Below, piece by piece: positions 16,893 to 24,395 of a stretch of DNA of 64,000 nt. Each line of letters opens with the position of its first letter. Positions within the stretch are counted from its first letter, which is position 1. The notes below the pieces were generated by a model. That model did no database searches and was not told where the DNA came from. It worked only from the letters and a program-made list of their open reading frames with translations. Source of the stretch: Pseudomonas tumuqii (GTDB lineage Bacteria; Pseudomonadota; Gammaproteobacteria; Pseudomonadales; Pseudomonadaceae); the NCBI RefSeq assembly GCF_013184545.1, contig NZ_JAAOJA010000009.1, positions 124,001 through 188,000 on the forward strand, given 5' to 3'. A program made the position numbers and the translations under genes.

Positions 16893-17889
16893 TGCCGTTG
16901 TCCTGCCCGTCGATCAGCTTGCCGTGAACCCGATCGTCGTAACGTTCGTAGGCCTCGACGATGCGCTGGACCAGGGGGTGGCGCACCACGTCCTTGGGCT
17001 TGAAATGGGTGAAACTGATGCCCGGCACGTCACGCAGTACGTCGATGACGTGGGTCAGGCCGCTCTTGGTGCCGCGCGGCAGGTCGACCTGGGTGATGTC
17101 GCCGGTGATGATCGCGGTGGAGCCGAAGCCGATACGGGTGAGGAACATCTTCATCTGTTCCATGGTGGTGTTCTGGCTCTCGTCGAGGATGATGAAGCTG
17201 TTGTTCAGGGTGCGGCCGCGCATATAGGCCAGCGGTGCGACCTCGATCACCTGTTTCTCGATTAGCTTGGCCACCTGCTCGAAGCCGAGCATTTCGTAGA
17301 GTGCGTCGTACAGCGGGCGCAGGTAGGGGTCGATCTTCTGCGACAGGTCGCCGGGCAGGAAGCCGAGCTTCTCGCCGGCTTCGACTGCCGGGCGCACCAG
17401 CAGGATGCGCCGGATCTGCTCGCGCTCCAGGGCGTCCACCGCGCAGGCCACCGCCAGGTAGGTCTTGCCGGTGCCGGCCGGGCCGACGCCGAAGTTGATG
17501 TCGTGCTCGAGGATGGCTTTGACGTAGCGCTGCTGGTTGACCCCGCGCGGGCGAACCATGCCCTTGCGGGTGCGCAGGGCGATGCTGGTCTCGGCGTTGG
17601 GGTTGGCCAGTTCCTCGATACCGGATTCCTGCAGGAACAGGTGCACCATGTCCGGTGACAGCTCCGTGCTTTTGGTTTCGCGGTAGAGGCGGCGCAGCAG
17701 TTGTTCGGCGGAGTTGGTCTGCTCCGGCGCGCCGATCAGTTCGAACTGGTTGCCGCGGTTGCGGATCTCGATGGCCAGGCGCTGTTCGATCAGGCGCAGG
17801 TGCTCGTCGAACTGCCCGCAGAGACTGGCAAAGCGGCGAGCTTCAAAGGGCTCGAGGATAAAGCGATGTGGTTCTATGGGTGCGTTCAA
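16885..17889 (-). CDS. ybeZ: PhoH-like ATPase YbeZ
   Basis: A 334-aa PhoH-family P-loop NTPase: Walker A GPAGTGKTYLAV, Walker B FIILDESQNTT, and the ITGDITQVDLP segment. It partners YbeY in RNA metabolism. The reading frame opens with a TTG at 17889 (MNAPIEPHRFILEPFEARR), which gives the normal Pseudomonas N-terminus, and no in-frame ATG exists nearby. It overlaps ybeY by 8 bp and heads the ybeZ-ybeY-corC-lnt series on the minus strand. Confidence 0.93.
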   Translation of the reverse strand: MNAPIEPHRFILEPFEARRFASLCGQFDEHLRLIEQRLAIEIRNRGNQFELIGAPEQTNSAEQLLRRLYRETKSTELSPDMVHLFLQESGIEELANPNAETSIALRTRKGMVRPRGVNQQRYVKAILEHDINFGVGPAGTGKTYLAVACAVDALEREQIRRILLVRPAVEAGEKLGFLPGDLSQKIDPYLRPLYDALYEMLGFEQVAKLIEKQVIEVAPLAYMRGRTLNNSFIILDESQNTTMEQMKMFLTRIGFGSTAIITGDITQVDLPRGTKSGLTHVIDVLRDVPGISFTHFKPKDVVRHPLVQRIVEAYERYDDRVHGKLIDGQDNGNA

Positions 17890-18070
17890 GGTCGTTTGAT
17901 GGCCGCCAGTCGGCTGGGGTAGTGAAGCGAAGAATACCGCTAGCAGTGCGCGCGGGAAAGCTCGGACTGCTGCAACTTTAGCATCGTCTGCTGTGGGTTC
18001 GGCTTGCAGTTGAAATTGGCGTTGCCCCGCGTAGGCTGCACGCGGCGCACCCCGTGCATGGCGGGGCTGT

Positions 18071-19402
18071 TCACTCGCCGAGCAGGCTGCCGCGCAGCGA
18101 GTTGGGCAGGGCGTCGTCGATATGCACGTCGACGAACTGACCGATCAGGCGCGGGTTGTCGGTGCGGAAGTTGACCACCCGGTTGCTCTCGGTGCGGCCC
18201 TGGAGCATACCGGGGTCCTTCTTCGAGTAGTCGCTGACCAGGATGCGCTGCAGCGTGCCGACCATGCGTCGGCTGTTTTCGGCGCCTTGCTGGCTGATGC
18301 GCTGTTGCAGGATCGCCAGGCGCTGCTTTTTCAGATCTTCCGGGGTGTCGTCGCTCAGGTCCGCCGCCGGGGTGCCGGGGCGCGCGCTGTAGACGAAGGA
18401 ATAGGAGAAGTCGAAGCCGACGTCCTCGACCAGTTTCATGGTCTGCTCGAAGTCTTTCTCGGTTTCGCCGGGGAAGCCGATGATGAAGTCCGTGCTGATC
18501 AGGATGTCCGGCACCGCCGCGCGCAGCTTGCGGATGCGCGACTTGTACTCGAGCGCGGTGTGACCCCGCTTCATGGCGGCGAGGATGCGATCGGAGCCCG
18601 ACTGCACCGGCAGATGCAGGTATTTCACCAGTTCGGGGATCTCGGCATGGGCCTGGATCAGCGCGTCGGAGAATTCCAGCGGATGGCTGGTGGTGTAGCG
18701 GATGCGGTCGATGCCGTCGATGGCGGCCACGGCATAGAGCAATTCGGCAAAATCGGCGAGCTGACCCTCTGCGGTGTCGCCGCGGTAGCCGTTGACGTTC
18801 TGGCCGAGCAGGGTGACTTCGCGCACGCCGTTTTCGGCCAGGTGCAGCACTTCGGCGAGGACGTCGGCCAGTGGTCGGCTGACTTCCTCGCCACGGGTAT
18901 AGGGCACCACGCAGAAGGTGCAGTACTTGCTGCAGCCTTCCATCACCGAGACATAGGCGCTGGGACCGTCGACTCGCGGTTCGGGCAGGCGGTCGAATTT
19001 CTCGATCTCGGGGAAGGAAATGTCCACCTGCGGCAGCTTGGTGCTGCGCACGGCGGCGATCATCTCCGGCAGGCGGTGCAGGGTCTGCGGGCCGAAGACT
19101 ACGTCGACATAGGGCGCGCGGTCGCGGATCGCCGCACCTTCCTGGCTGGCCACGCAGCCGCCGACGCCGATCACCAGCTCCGGGTTGGCCAGCTTCAGCT
19201 CGCGCCAGCGGCCAAGCTGGGAGAACACCTTGTCCTGGGCTCTTTCGCGAATCGAGCAGGTGTTGAGCAGGATCACATCGGCGTCTTCGGCGCGTTGGGT
19301 GACTTCCAGGGCTTGATGTTCGCCCAGCAGGTCGACCATGCGCGAGCTGTCGTACTCGTTCATCTGGCAGCCGTGGGTTTCGATATAAAGCTTCTTGGTC
19401 AT
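18071..19402 (-). CDS. miaB: tRNA-2-methylthio-N6-dimethylallyladenosine synthase
   Basis: A 443-aa methylthiotransferase that thiomethylates i6A37 in tRNAs reading UNN codons. The UPF0004 domain has Cys12, Cys49 and Cys83. The radical-SAM motif CSKYCTFC has Cys157, 161 and 164, and a C-terminal TRAM domain follows. It is upstream of ybeZ on the same strand with a 180-bp gap, which contains only a diverged family-A repeat fragment near 18030-18055. A second frame of similar length (17940-19412) is out of phase and not real. Confidence 0.96.
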   Translation of the reverse strand: MTKKLYIETHGCQMNEYDSSRMVDLLGEHQALEVTQRAEDADVILLNTCSIRERAQDKVFSQLGRWRELKLANPELVIGVGGCVASQEGAAIRDRAPYVDVVFGPQTLHRLPEMIAAVRSTKLPQVDISFPEIEKFDRLPEPRVDGPSAYVSVMEGCSKYCTFCVVPYTRGEEVSRPLADVLAEVLHLAENGVREVTLLGQNVNGYRGDTAEGQLADFAELLYAVAAIDGIDRIRYTTSHPLEFSDALIQAHAEIPELVKYLHLPVQSGSDRILAAMKRGHTALEYKSRIRKLRAAVPDILISTDFIIGFPGETEKDFEQTMKLVEDVGFDFSYSFVYSARPGTPAADLSDDTPEDLKKQRLAILQQRISQQGAENSRRMVGTLQRILVSDYSKKDPGMLQGRTESNRVVNFRTDNPRLIGQFVDVHIDDALPNSLRGSLLGE

Positions 19403-19592
19403 GCGCGCTCAAAAGGGTGATTCGAAGAACCGCGCATTATAGTGGCCGAACGGCTGGGTTCCTAGCCGCCTGTCGGACTTAGCCGTCCGTAGCAGGACAG
19501 CGTTAAGTCTGAGAGGCTGCAGGCATTGCCTGCCCGGTGGCTGTGCTATGATTTGCGCCCTCTTATTTCCCCTCCAGTCTAGACTTCCATCC

Positions 19593-19916
19593 ATGAGCAA
19601 GCGCGAACCCATCTATAAGGTGATTTTCCTCAACCAGGGCCAGGTGTACGAAATGTATGCCAAGCAGATCTTTCAGAGCGATCTGTGGGGCTTCCTGGAG
19701 GTGGAGGAGTTTGTCTTCGGTGAGCGGACCCAGGTGGTGGTCGATCCCAGCGAAGAGAAACTCAAGGCCCAGTTCGACGGCGTGGTGCGCAGCTTCTTGC
19801 CCATGCACGCGATCATTCGTATCGACGAGGTCGAGCGCCTGGGCACGCCGAAGATCAGCGAGGCCAAGGGTGGTGGCAATGTCATGCCGTTTCCCATGCC
19901 GATGCCGGATAAGTAA
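19593..19916 (+). CDS. DUF1820 family protein
   Basis: A 107-aa cytoplasmic protein, MSKREPIYKVIFLNQGQVYE, with VEEFVFGERTQVVVDPSEEKL and a Met/Pro-rich end (NVMPFPMPMPDK). Length and sequence match DUF1820, a small conserved family of unknown function in pseudomonads. It is divergent from miaB, with the start at ATG 19593 preferred to 19548. Confidence 0.85.
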   Translation: MSKREPIYKVIFLNQGQVYEMYAKQIFQSDLWGFLEVEEFVFGERTQVVVDPSEEKLKAQFDGVVRSFLPMHAIIRIDEVERLGTPKISEAKGGGNVMPFPMPMPDK

Positions 19917-19920
19917 GCCT

Positions 19921-19997
19921 GTAGGAGCCAGGGGGGCGCCGAGTCCTTGCTGGCGATCGCTGTCTGATGATGCAATCGCCAGCAAGCTGGCTCCTAC
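19921..19997. repeat. Palindromic intergenic repeat, family B copy 2
   Basis: Outer arms GTAGGAGCCAG (19921-19931) and CTGGCTCCTAC (19987-19997), with inner CTTGCTGGCGAT and ATCGCCAGCAAG arms. It begins 5 bp after the DUF1820 stop and ends 3 bp before the end of the convergent Sel1-repeat gene. It may therefore double as a terminator for both. Confidence 0.85.
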
Positions 19998-20000
19998 GAT

Positions 20001-20549
20001 TCAGGGCAGCGGTGCGAACGGCGATTGGCCGTCGGCCGCCTGCAGTTCCAGCAGGTAGTTGCGGAATATCTCGCCGAGTACCTGGCCGGCGAGTTCCAGT
20101 TCCTCGCGCTGCATGCGCTCCGAGACCAGGTCGGCACTGTCCATGGCTTCATCCGAGCCATTCACCGCCGCCATTTTCAGCACTATATAGGCCTGCACGT
20201 TGTTCGCCGGCACGCCTTCGCCGCGGAAGAACATCATGCCCAGGCGGTATTGCGCCTGGGCATGGCCCTGCAGCGAAGCCTGTTCGAACCAGTTGAGCGC
20301 CTGCGCCAGGTCACGTGGCGCGCGCTTGCCGTCGTAATAGAATTCGCCCAGTTCGTACCCGGCTTGCGGATCACCGTTCTGCGCCGCTTGCTGGCAGGCG
20401 ACCAGTGCGTCGGGCAGCTCTTCGGGCGAGGTGTTCAGCGAGCAACTGCCAGTTGCGGGGATCAGCAAGGTGTTGCCGCCTGCGAACGCGAGTAGCGGCA
20501 GAAGAAGCAGCAGGCAGCCCAGAGATAGGGTGCGGCCGGTGCATTTCAT
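20001..20549 (-). CDS. Secreted Sel1/TPR-like repeat protein
   Basis: A 182-aa protein with a signal peptide (MKCTGRTLSLGCLLLLLPLLAFA) and two to three Sel1-like repeats (AGYELGEFYYDGKRAPRDLA, AQYRLGMMFFRGEGVPANNV). Sel1 repeats mediate protein contacts, and periplasmic members often aid envelope or virulence functions. No enzyme motif is visible. A longer frame to 20618 lacks the signal peptide start. Confidence 0.8.
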   Translation of the reverse strand: MKCTGRTLSLGCLLLLLPLLAFAGGNTLLIPATGSCSLNTSPEELPDALVACQQAAQNGDPQAGYELGEFYYDGKRAPRDLAQALNWFEQASLQGHAQAQYRLGMMFFRGEGVPANNVQAYIVLKMAAVNGSDEAMDSADLVSERMQREELELAGQVLGEIFRNYLLELQAADGQSPFAPLP

Positions 20550-20640
20550 GGAAATCCGTGTACCTCGGGAAGCGGTGCGGGGTCGAACCCGGCCGACAAG
20601 GTGCGTCGGCGTTGGCATTATGAAATAAGCAGTGGCGTTC

Positions 20641-21285
20641 TTACAAAGTCTTTACGGGGTTTTCTCGATTGACGCAATCCTCTGCATGGCCCGGCAGGCT
20701 CAGTAGCAGCCAGGCCAGCAGCGGATAGGCCAGCGTCAGCACGGCCTGCAGCAGGTCGGTGCGGCGCAGCGGACCGATCAAACCGTCGCTGCCGACCGCC
20801 AGTGTGCCCAGCAAGAACAGGCCGACCACGACCGTCGCGGCGTATGCCGGCGTGCGCCGCGGCCACTGGATGGCGCCGGCATAGACAATCAGCAGCAGGG
20901 TCGCCAGGTTGAGCAGCAGGCGGTAGTCCTCCAGCAGGTTCATCTGCCGGAACAGTTCGAAGAAGGCGCACAGTCCCAGCACCACGCGCCCCCAGTTCGG
21001 CCGGCTCCAGGCCCAGCCGCGGCCCAGGGCCAGCGCGGCTACGCCGAGTAGCGGCAGGCCGAGAAAACTGCTGGCCTGGCTCAGCCACAGGTGGGCCGCC
21101 TGCCAGCTCGGCTCGCCGACGGAGGCAGCCGCAGCCGCAGCCGTCAGGAGAAAGCCGAGCAGGGCGCAGAACAGCGCTGGTTGATCGGCCTCGCCGTAGC
21201 GCTTGCGTGCCTTGCCGATGGCGACGGCGCAGGCCAGACAGGCCAGCGCCAGCATGCCGCCGGACAGGACAGTGCTGTACTGCAT
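20641..21285 (-). CDS. Polytopic membrane protein translationally coupled to hemL
   Basis: A 214-aa protein with about six hydrophobic segments (VLSGGMLALACLACAVAIG, LFCALLGFLLTAAAAAA, AATVVVGLFLLGTLAVG, LTLAYPLLAWLLLSLPG). No catalytic motif is recognised. The ATG at 21285 overlaps the hemL stop (TGATG), so it is the last gene of thiD-thiE-hemL and probably translated by coupling. The same frame continues upstream through hemL out of phase, and that part is a shadow. Confidence 0.75.
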   Translation of the reverse strand: MQYSTVLSGGMLALACLACAVAIGKARKRYGEADQPALFCALLGFLLTAAAAAASVGEPSWQAAHLWLSQASSFLGLPLLGVAALALGRGWAWSRPNWGRVVLGLCAFFELFRQMNLLEDYRLLLNLATLLLIVYAGAIQWPRRTPAYAATVVVGLFLLGTLAVGSDGLIGPLRRTDLLQAVLTLAYPLLAWLLLSLPGHAEDCVNRENPVKTL

Positions 21286-22574
21286 CAGCTTTTTTTCAGC
21301 TCGGCGAAGGCGCGCTCGGCCGCGTCCAGGGTGAGCGCAAGCTCTGTCTGGCCGTGGGCGATGGAGGTGAAGCCGGCTTCGAAGGCGCTGGGGGCCAGGT
21401 AGACGCCACCGTCCAGCATCAGGTGGAAGAAGCGCTTGAAGCGCTCGGCATCGCTGCCCATCACGTCGTCGAAGGTGACGATGTCGTCGGCACCGCTGAA
21501 GTACAGGCCGAACATGCCGCCGGCCTGGGTGGTGACGAAGGGGATGCCGGCGGCATCGGCGCGGTCCTGCAGGCCCTGCAGCATGCACGCGGTGTAATCG
21601 CTCAGCTCGGCATGGAAGCCCGGGCGGCTGATCAGCTTCAGGGTGGTCAGGCCGGCGGCCATGGCCAGCGGGTTGCCGGACAGGGTGCCGGCCTGGTAGA
21701 CCGGGCCGAGCGGGGCGATGCACTGCATGATCTCGCGCTTGCCGCCGAAGCAGCCGACCGGCATGCCGCCGCCGATGATCTTGCCGAAGGTGGTCAGGTC
21801 CGGGGTCACGCCGTAATGCGCCTGGGCGCCGCCGAGGGCGACGCGGAAGCCGGTCATCACTTCGTCGAAGATCAGCACCACGCCATGCTTGTCGCACTGT
21901 TCGCGCAGGCCTTGGAGAAAGCCCGGTGCCGGCGGTACGCAGTTCATGTTGCCGGCCACCGGCTCGACGATGATGCAGGCCACTTCGTTACCAACTTCAC
22001 CGAGCATCTGCGCGACCGCGTCGATGTCGTTGAACGGCAGGGTCAGGGTGTGTTTGGCGAAGGCCGCCGGCACCCCGGCCGAACTCGGTACGCCCTGGGT
22101 CAGGGCGCCGGAGCCGGCTTTAACTAACAAGCTGTCGGAATGCCCGTGGTAGCAGCCTTCGAACTTGATGATGCTGTCGCGGCCGGTGAAGCCGCGGGCC
22201 AGGCGGATCGCGCTCATGGTCGCCTCGGTGCCGGAGCTGACCATGCGCACCATGTCCATGGACGGCACTAGGGCGCAGACCAGGTCGGCCATCTCGGTTT
22301 CCATGGCGGTCGGTGCGCCGTAGGACAGGCCGTGTTCCAGCTGGCGGCGCACGGCGTCGAGCACGTCCGGGTGGCTGTGGCCGAGAATCATCGGACCCCA
22401 GGAACCGACATAGTCCACGTAGCGCTTGTCATCCTCATCGGTGACATAGGCGCCGGCCGCGTGCTTGAAGAACAGCGGCGTGCCGCCGACGCTCTTGAAG
22501 GCGCGCACCGGCGAGTTGACGCCGCCGGGGATGTGCTTCTGGGCGTGGGCGAAGAGGATTTCGGAACGGGACAT
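21285..22574 (-). CDS. hemL: Glutamate-1-semialdehyde 2,1-aminomutase
   Basis: A 429-aa PLP enzyme that converts glutamate-1-semialdehyde to 5-aminolevulinate in the C5 pathway to heme. The PLP-binding Lys265 lies in TTFGKIIGGGMPVG, with VSSGTEATMSAIRLAR, FEGCYHGHSD and IFDEVMTGFRVA also present. GAGAGG precedes the ATG at 22574. It follows thiE by 54 bp, an arrangement usual in Pseudomonas. Confidence 0.96.
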   Translation of the reverse strand: MSRSEILFAHAQKHIPGGVNSPVRAFKSVGGTPLFFKHAAGAYVTDEDDKRYVDYVGSWGPMILGHSHPDVLDAVRRQLEHGLSYGAPTAMETEMADLVCALVPSMDMVRMVSSGTEATMSAIRLARGFTGRDSIIKFEGCYHGHSDSLLVKAGSGALTQGVPSSAGVPAAFAKHTLTLPFNDIDAVAQMLGEVGNEVACIIVEPVAGNMNCVPPAPGFLQGLREQCDKHGVVLIFDEVMTGFRVALGGAQAHYGVTPDLTTFGKIIGGGMPVGCFGGKREIMQCIAPLGPVYQAGTLSGNPLAMAAGLTTLKLISRPGFHAELSDYTACMLQGLQDRADAAGIPFVTTQAGGMFGLYFSGADDIVTFDDVMGSDAERFKRFFHLMLDGGVYLAPSAFEAGFTSIAHGQTELALTLDAAERAFAELKKS

Positions 22575-22628
22575 GGCAGGGCCTCTCAAATATCGGATCG
22601 GGGCGAGTCGGGCCGCCCCGCAAATCAG

Positions 22629-23258
22629 CTAAGGGGTGGCGAACAGGGCGCTGAAGGCACGGGCGCGGCGTTCGACTTCGGCGGCCGAGTCGGCGCCGAA
22701 CAGGGCGTGGATCACCGCCACCATGCTGGCGCCGCGGGCAATCAGCAGGGCGGCATTGTCCAGGGTCACGCCGCCGATGGCGACGATCGGCAGGCCGATG
22801 CGACTTTTCGCCTCATCCAGCAGCTCGAGCGTGGCGCTGGGGGCGCCGGGCTTGGTGTTGGAGTCGAAGAAGCGACCGAAGGCGACATAGCTGGCGCCTT
22901 CCTTGGCGGCGGTTTCGGCCAGCTCGATCTGTGCATGGCAGGTGCCGCCGATGATCGCCTGGCGCCCGAGCAGGGCGCGGGCGGCGGACAGCGAGCCGTC
23001 GGTCTGCCCCAGGTGCAGGCCGACGCCGAGGCGTGCGGCCAGTTCGGCGTCGTCGTTGATGATCAGTCCGGCGCCGTAGCGATTGCACAGCTCGCGCAGG
23101 GCTTCGGCCTGGCGCAGGCGGCGCGCCTCGTCGCTGGATTTGTCGCGGTATTGCAGCAGGGTGGCGCCGCCTTTCAGCGCCGCTTCGGCGTAAGGCAACA
23201 GCTTGCCGCCAGCCAGCAGTTGGCTGTCGGTGATGGCATACAGGCCTCGCAGTTTCAT
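22629..23258 (-). CDS. thiE: Thiamine-phosphate synthase
   Basis: A 209-aa TIM-barrel enzyme that joins HMP-PP and the thiazole phosphate to form thiamine phosphate (LYAITDSQLL, LQYRDKSSDEARRL, LIINDDAELA, VGLHLGQTD, YVAFGRFFDSNTK, VAIGGVTLDNAA). GGAGAG lies just before the ATG at 23258. The gap to thiD is 13 bp, so thiD-thiE are one unit. Confidence 0.96.
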   Translation of the reverse strand: MKLRGLYAITDSQLLAGGKLLPYAEAALKGGATLLQYRDKSSDEARRLRQAEALRELCNRYGAGLIINDDAELAARLGVGLHLGQTDGSLSAARALLGRQAIIGGTCHAQIELAETAAKEGASYVAFGRFFDSNTKPGAPSATLELLDEAKSRIGLPIVAIGGVTLDNAALLIARGASMVAVIHALFGADSAAEVERRARAFSALFATP

Positions 23259-23271
23259 CGACGGCTCTCCA

Positions 23272-24066
23272 TCAGCAGAAATCCAGGGGCAGGCGGCGCG
23301 GGATGTACTGGCCGTGGCCGGGTTGCTCGGCGTCGCGCAGGGTGCGCCAGGTGTAATCGAGAGCGAACTGCACGGCGCTGACCAGTTCCTGGCCGAGGGC
23401 CAGGCGACCGGCCAGGGCGCTGGCCAGGGTGCAGCCGGAACCGTGGTAGCTGCCGGGCAGGCGCTGGCAGGTAAAGGTATGCCGACTGCCGTCGCGGCAA
23501 TACAGGCGATTGTGCACCTGCTGTTCATCGCCGTGGCCGCCGGTGATCAGCAGATGCTGGATATAGGGCAGCAGCTTGTCCGCGCACTGATCGGCCGTGC
23601 CGTCCGGCAGTTCGGCGAGGATGCGCGCTTCCGGCAGGTTTGGCGTGGCAATGGTGGATACGGCAAACAGGCGTTCGCGCATGGCGTAGCCGACTTCATC
23701 CTTGCCCAAGGCGCCACCGCCACCGGCGCGCAGGACCGGGTCGCAGACCAGGGCAATGCCCGGCAGCTGCTGCATGATTTGCAGCACGGTCTCGACCATC
23801 TCCACCGAGCCGAGCATGCCCAGCTTGACGGCCGCGATCGGCAGGTCGGCGATCACCGCATTGGCCTGGGCCAGCACCCAGTCGCGATCGAGTACGCGGA
23901 AGTCGACGACATTGACCGTGTCCTGCACGGTCAGCGCGGTGACCGTCGGGGCGGCGTGGCAGCCTTGCGCGAGCAGGGCTTCGATATCGGCTTGCAGGCC
24001 GGCACCACCACTGGGGTCGTGGCCGGACAGGCAGAGCACTACGGGGCGGGAAGTAGGCGTTTTCAT
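23272..24066 (-). CDS. thiD: Hydroxymethylpyrimidine/phosphomethylpyrimidine kinase
   Basis: A 264-aa ribokinase-fold enzyme that phosphorylates HMP and HMP-P for thiamine synthesis. Motifs include LCLSGHDPSGGAGLQADIEA, LLITGGHGDE and the anion-hole region GSYHGSGCTLASALAG. The start is either ATG 24066 (MKTPTSRPVV) or ATG 24084, which has a slightly better upstream purine stretch. It heads the thiD-thiE-hemL-membrane protein operon. Confidence 0.95.
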   Translation of the reverse strand: MKTPTSRPVVLCLSGHDPSGGAGLQADIEALLAQGCHAAPTVTALTVQDTVNVVDFRVLDRDWVLAQANAVIADLPIAAVKLGMLGSVEMVETVLQIMQQLPGIALVCDPVLRAGGGGALGKDEVGYAMRERLFAVSTIATPNLPEARILAELPDGTADQCADKLLPYIQHLLITGGHGDEQQVHNRLYCRDGSRHTFTCQRLPGSYHGSGCTLASALAGRLALGQELVSAVQFALDYTWRTLRDAEQPGHGQYIPRRLPLDFC

Positions 24067-24395
24067 GGTGCGCGAGCTTAGCATTAAACGGCCCCGATTG
24101 AACCGCGGGGAATCTGCTGCGCTCAAGCTCGCCGGTCCTCGGGCCGAGATATTTCTGATCGTACCGGCAGCTTTAGCCAGCCGCTCCAAGAACGCTGCCC
24201 GCTTGGCTTGCAGCGCCGATTGCAACGCCTTGCCTGGCCGGCCCGGGGTGTTTGCGCCAGCCGTCGTTCCCCCCGCAAAGCCTGTGCTAGAGTGACGGCC
24301 ACGCAAATAACCGGGTAGGCGAGGTGGCGTCAGTCAGGAGAGGAGGGCTCTCCGGCGCATCCCGACTTTGCCCGACTTCGCCTTCGTGGGTCCGC

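Noticed and set aside
17940..19412. 490-codon minus-strand frame covering miaB
   Set aside because: It is shifted by one base relative to the intact MiaB frame and has no motif; the true gene is 18071-19402.
20641..21897. Long frame joining the membrane protein to part of hemL
   Set aside because: Upstream of 21285 it is out of phase with hemL and lacks a membrane pattern; the gene starts at ATG 21285.
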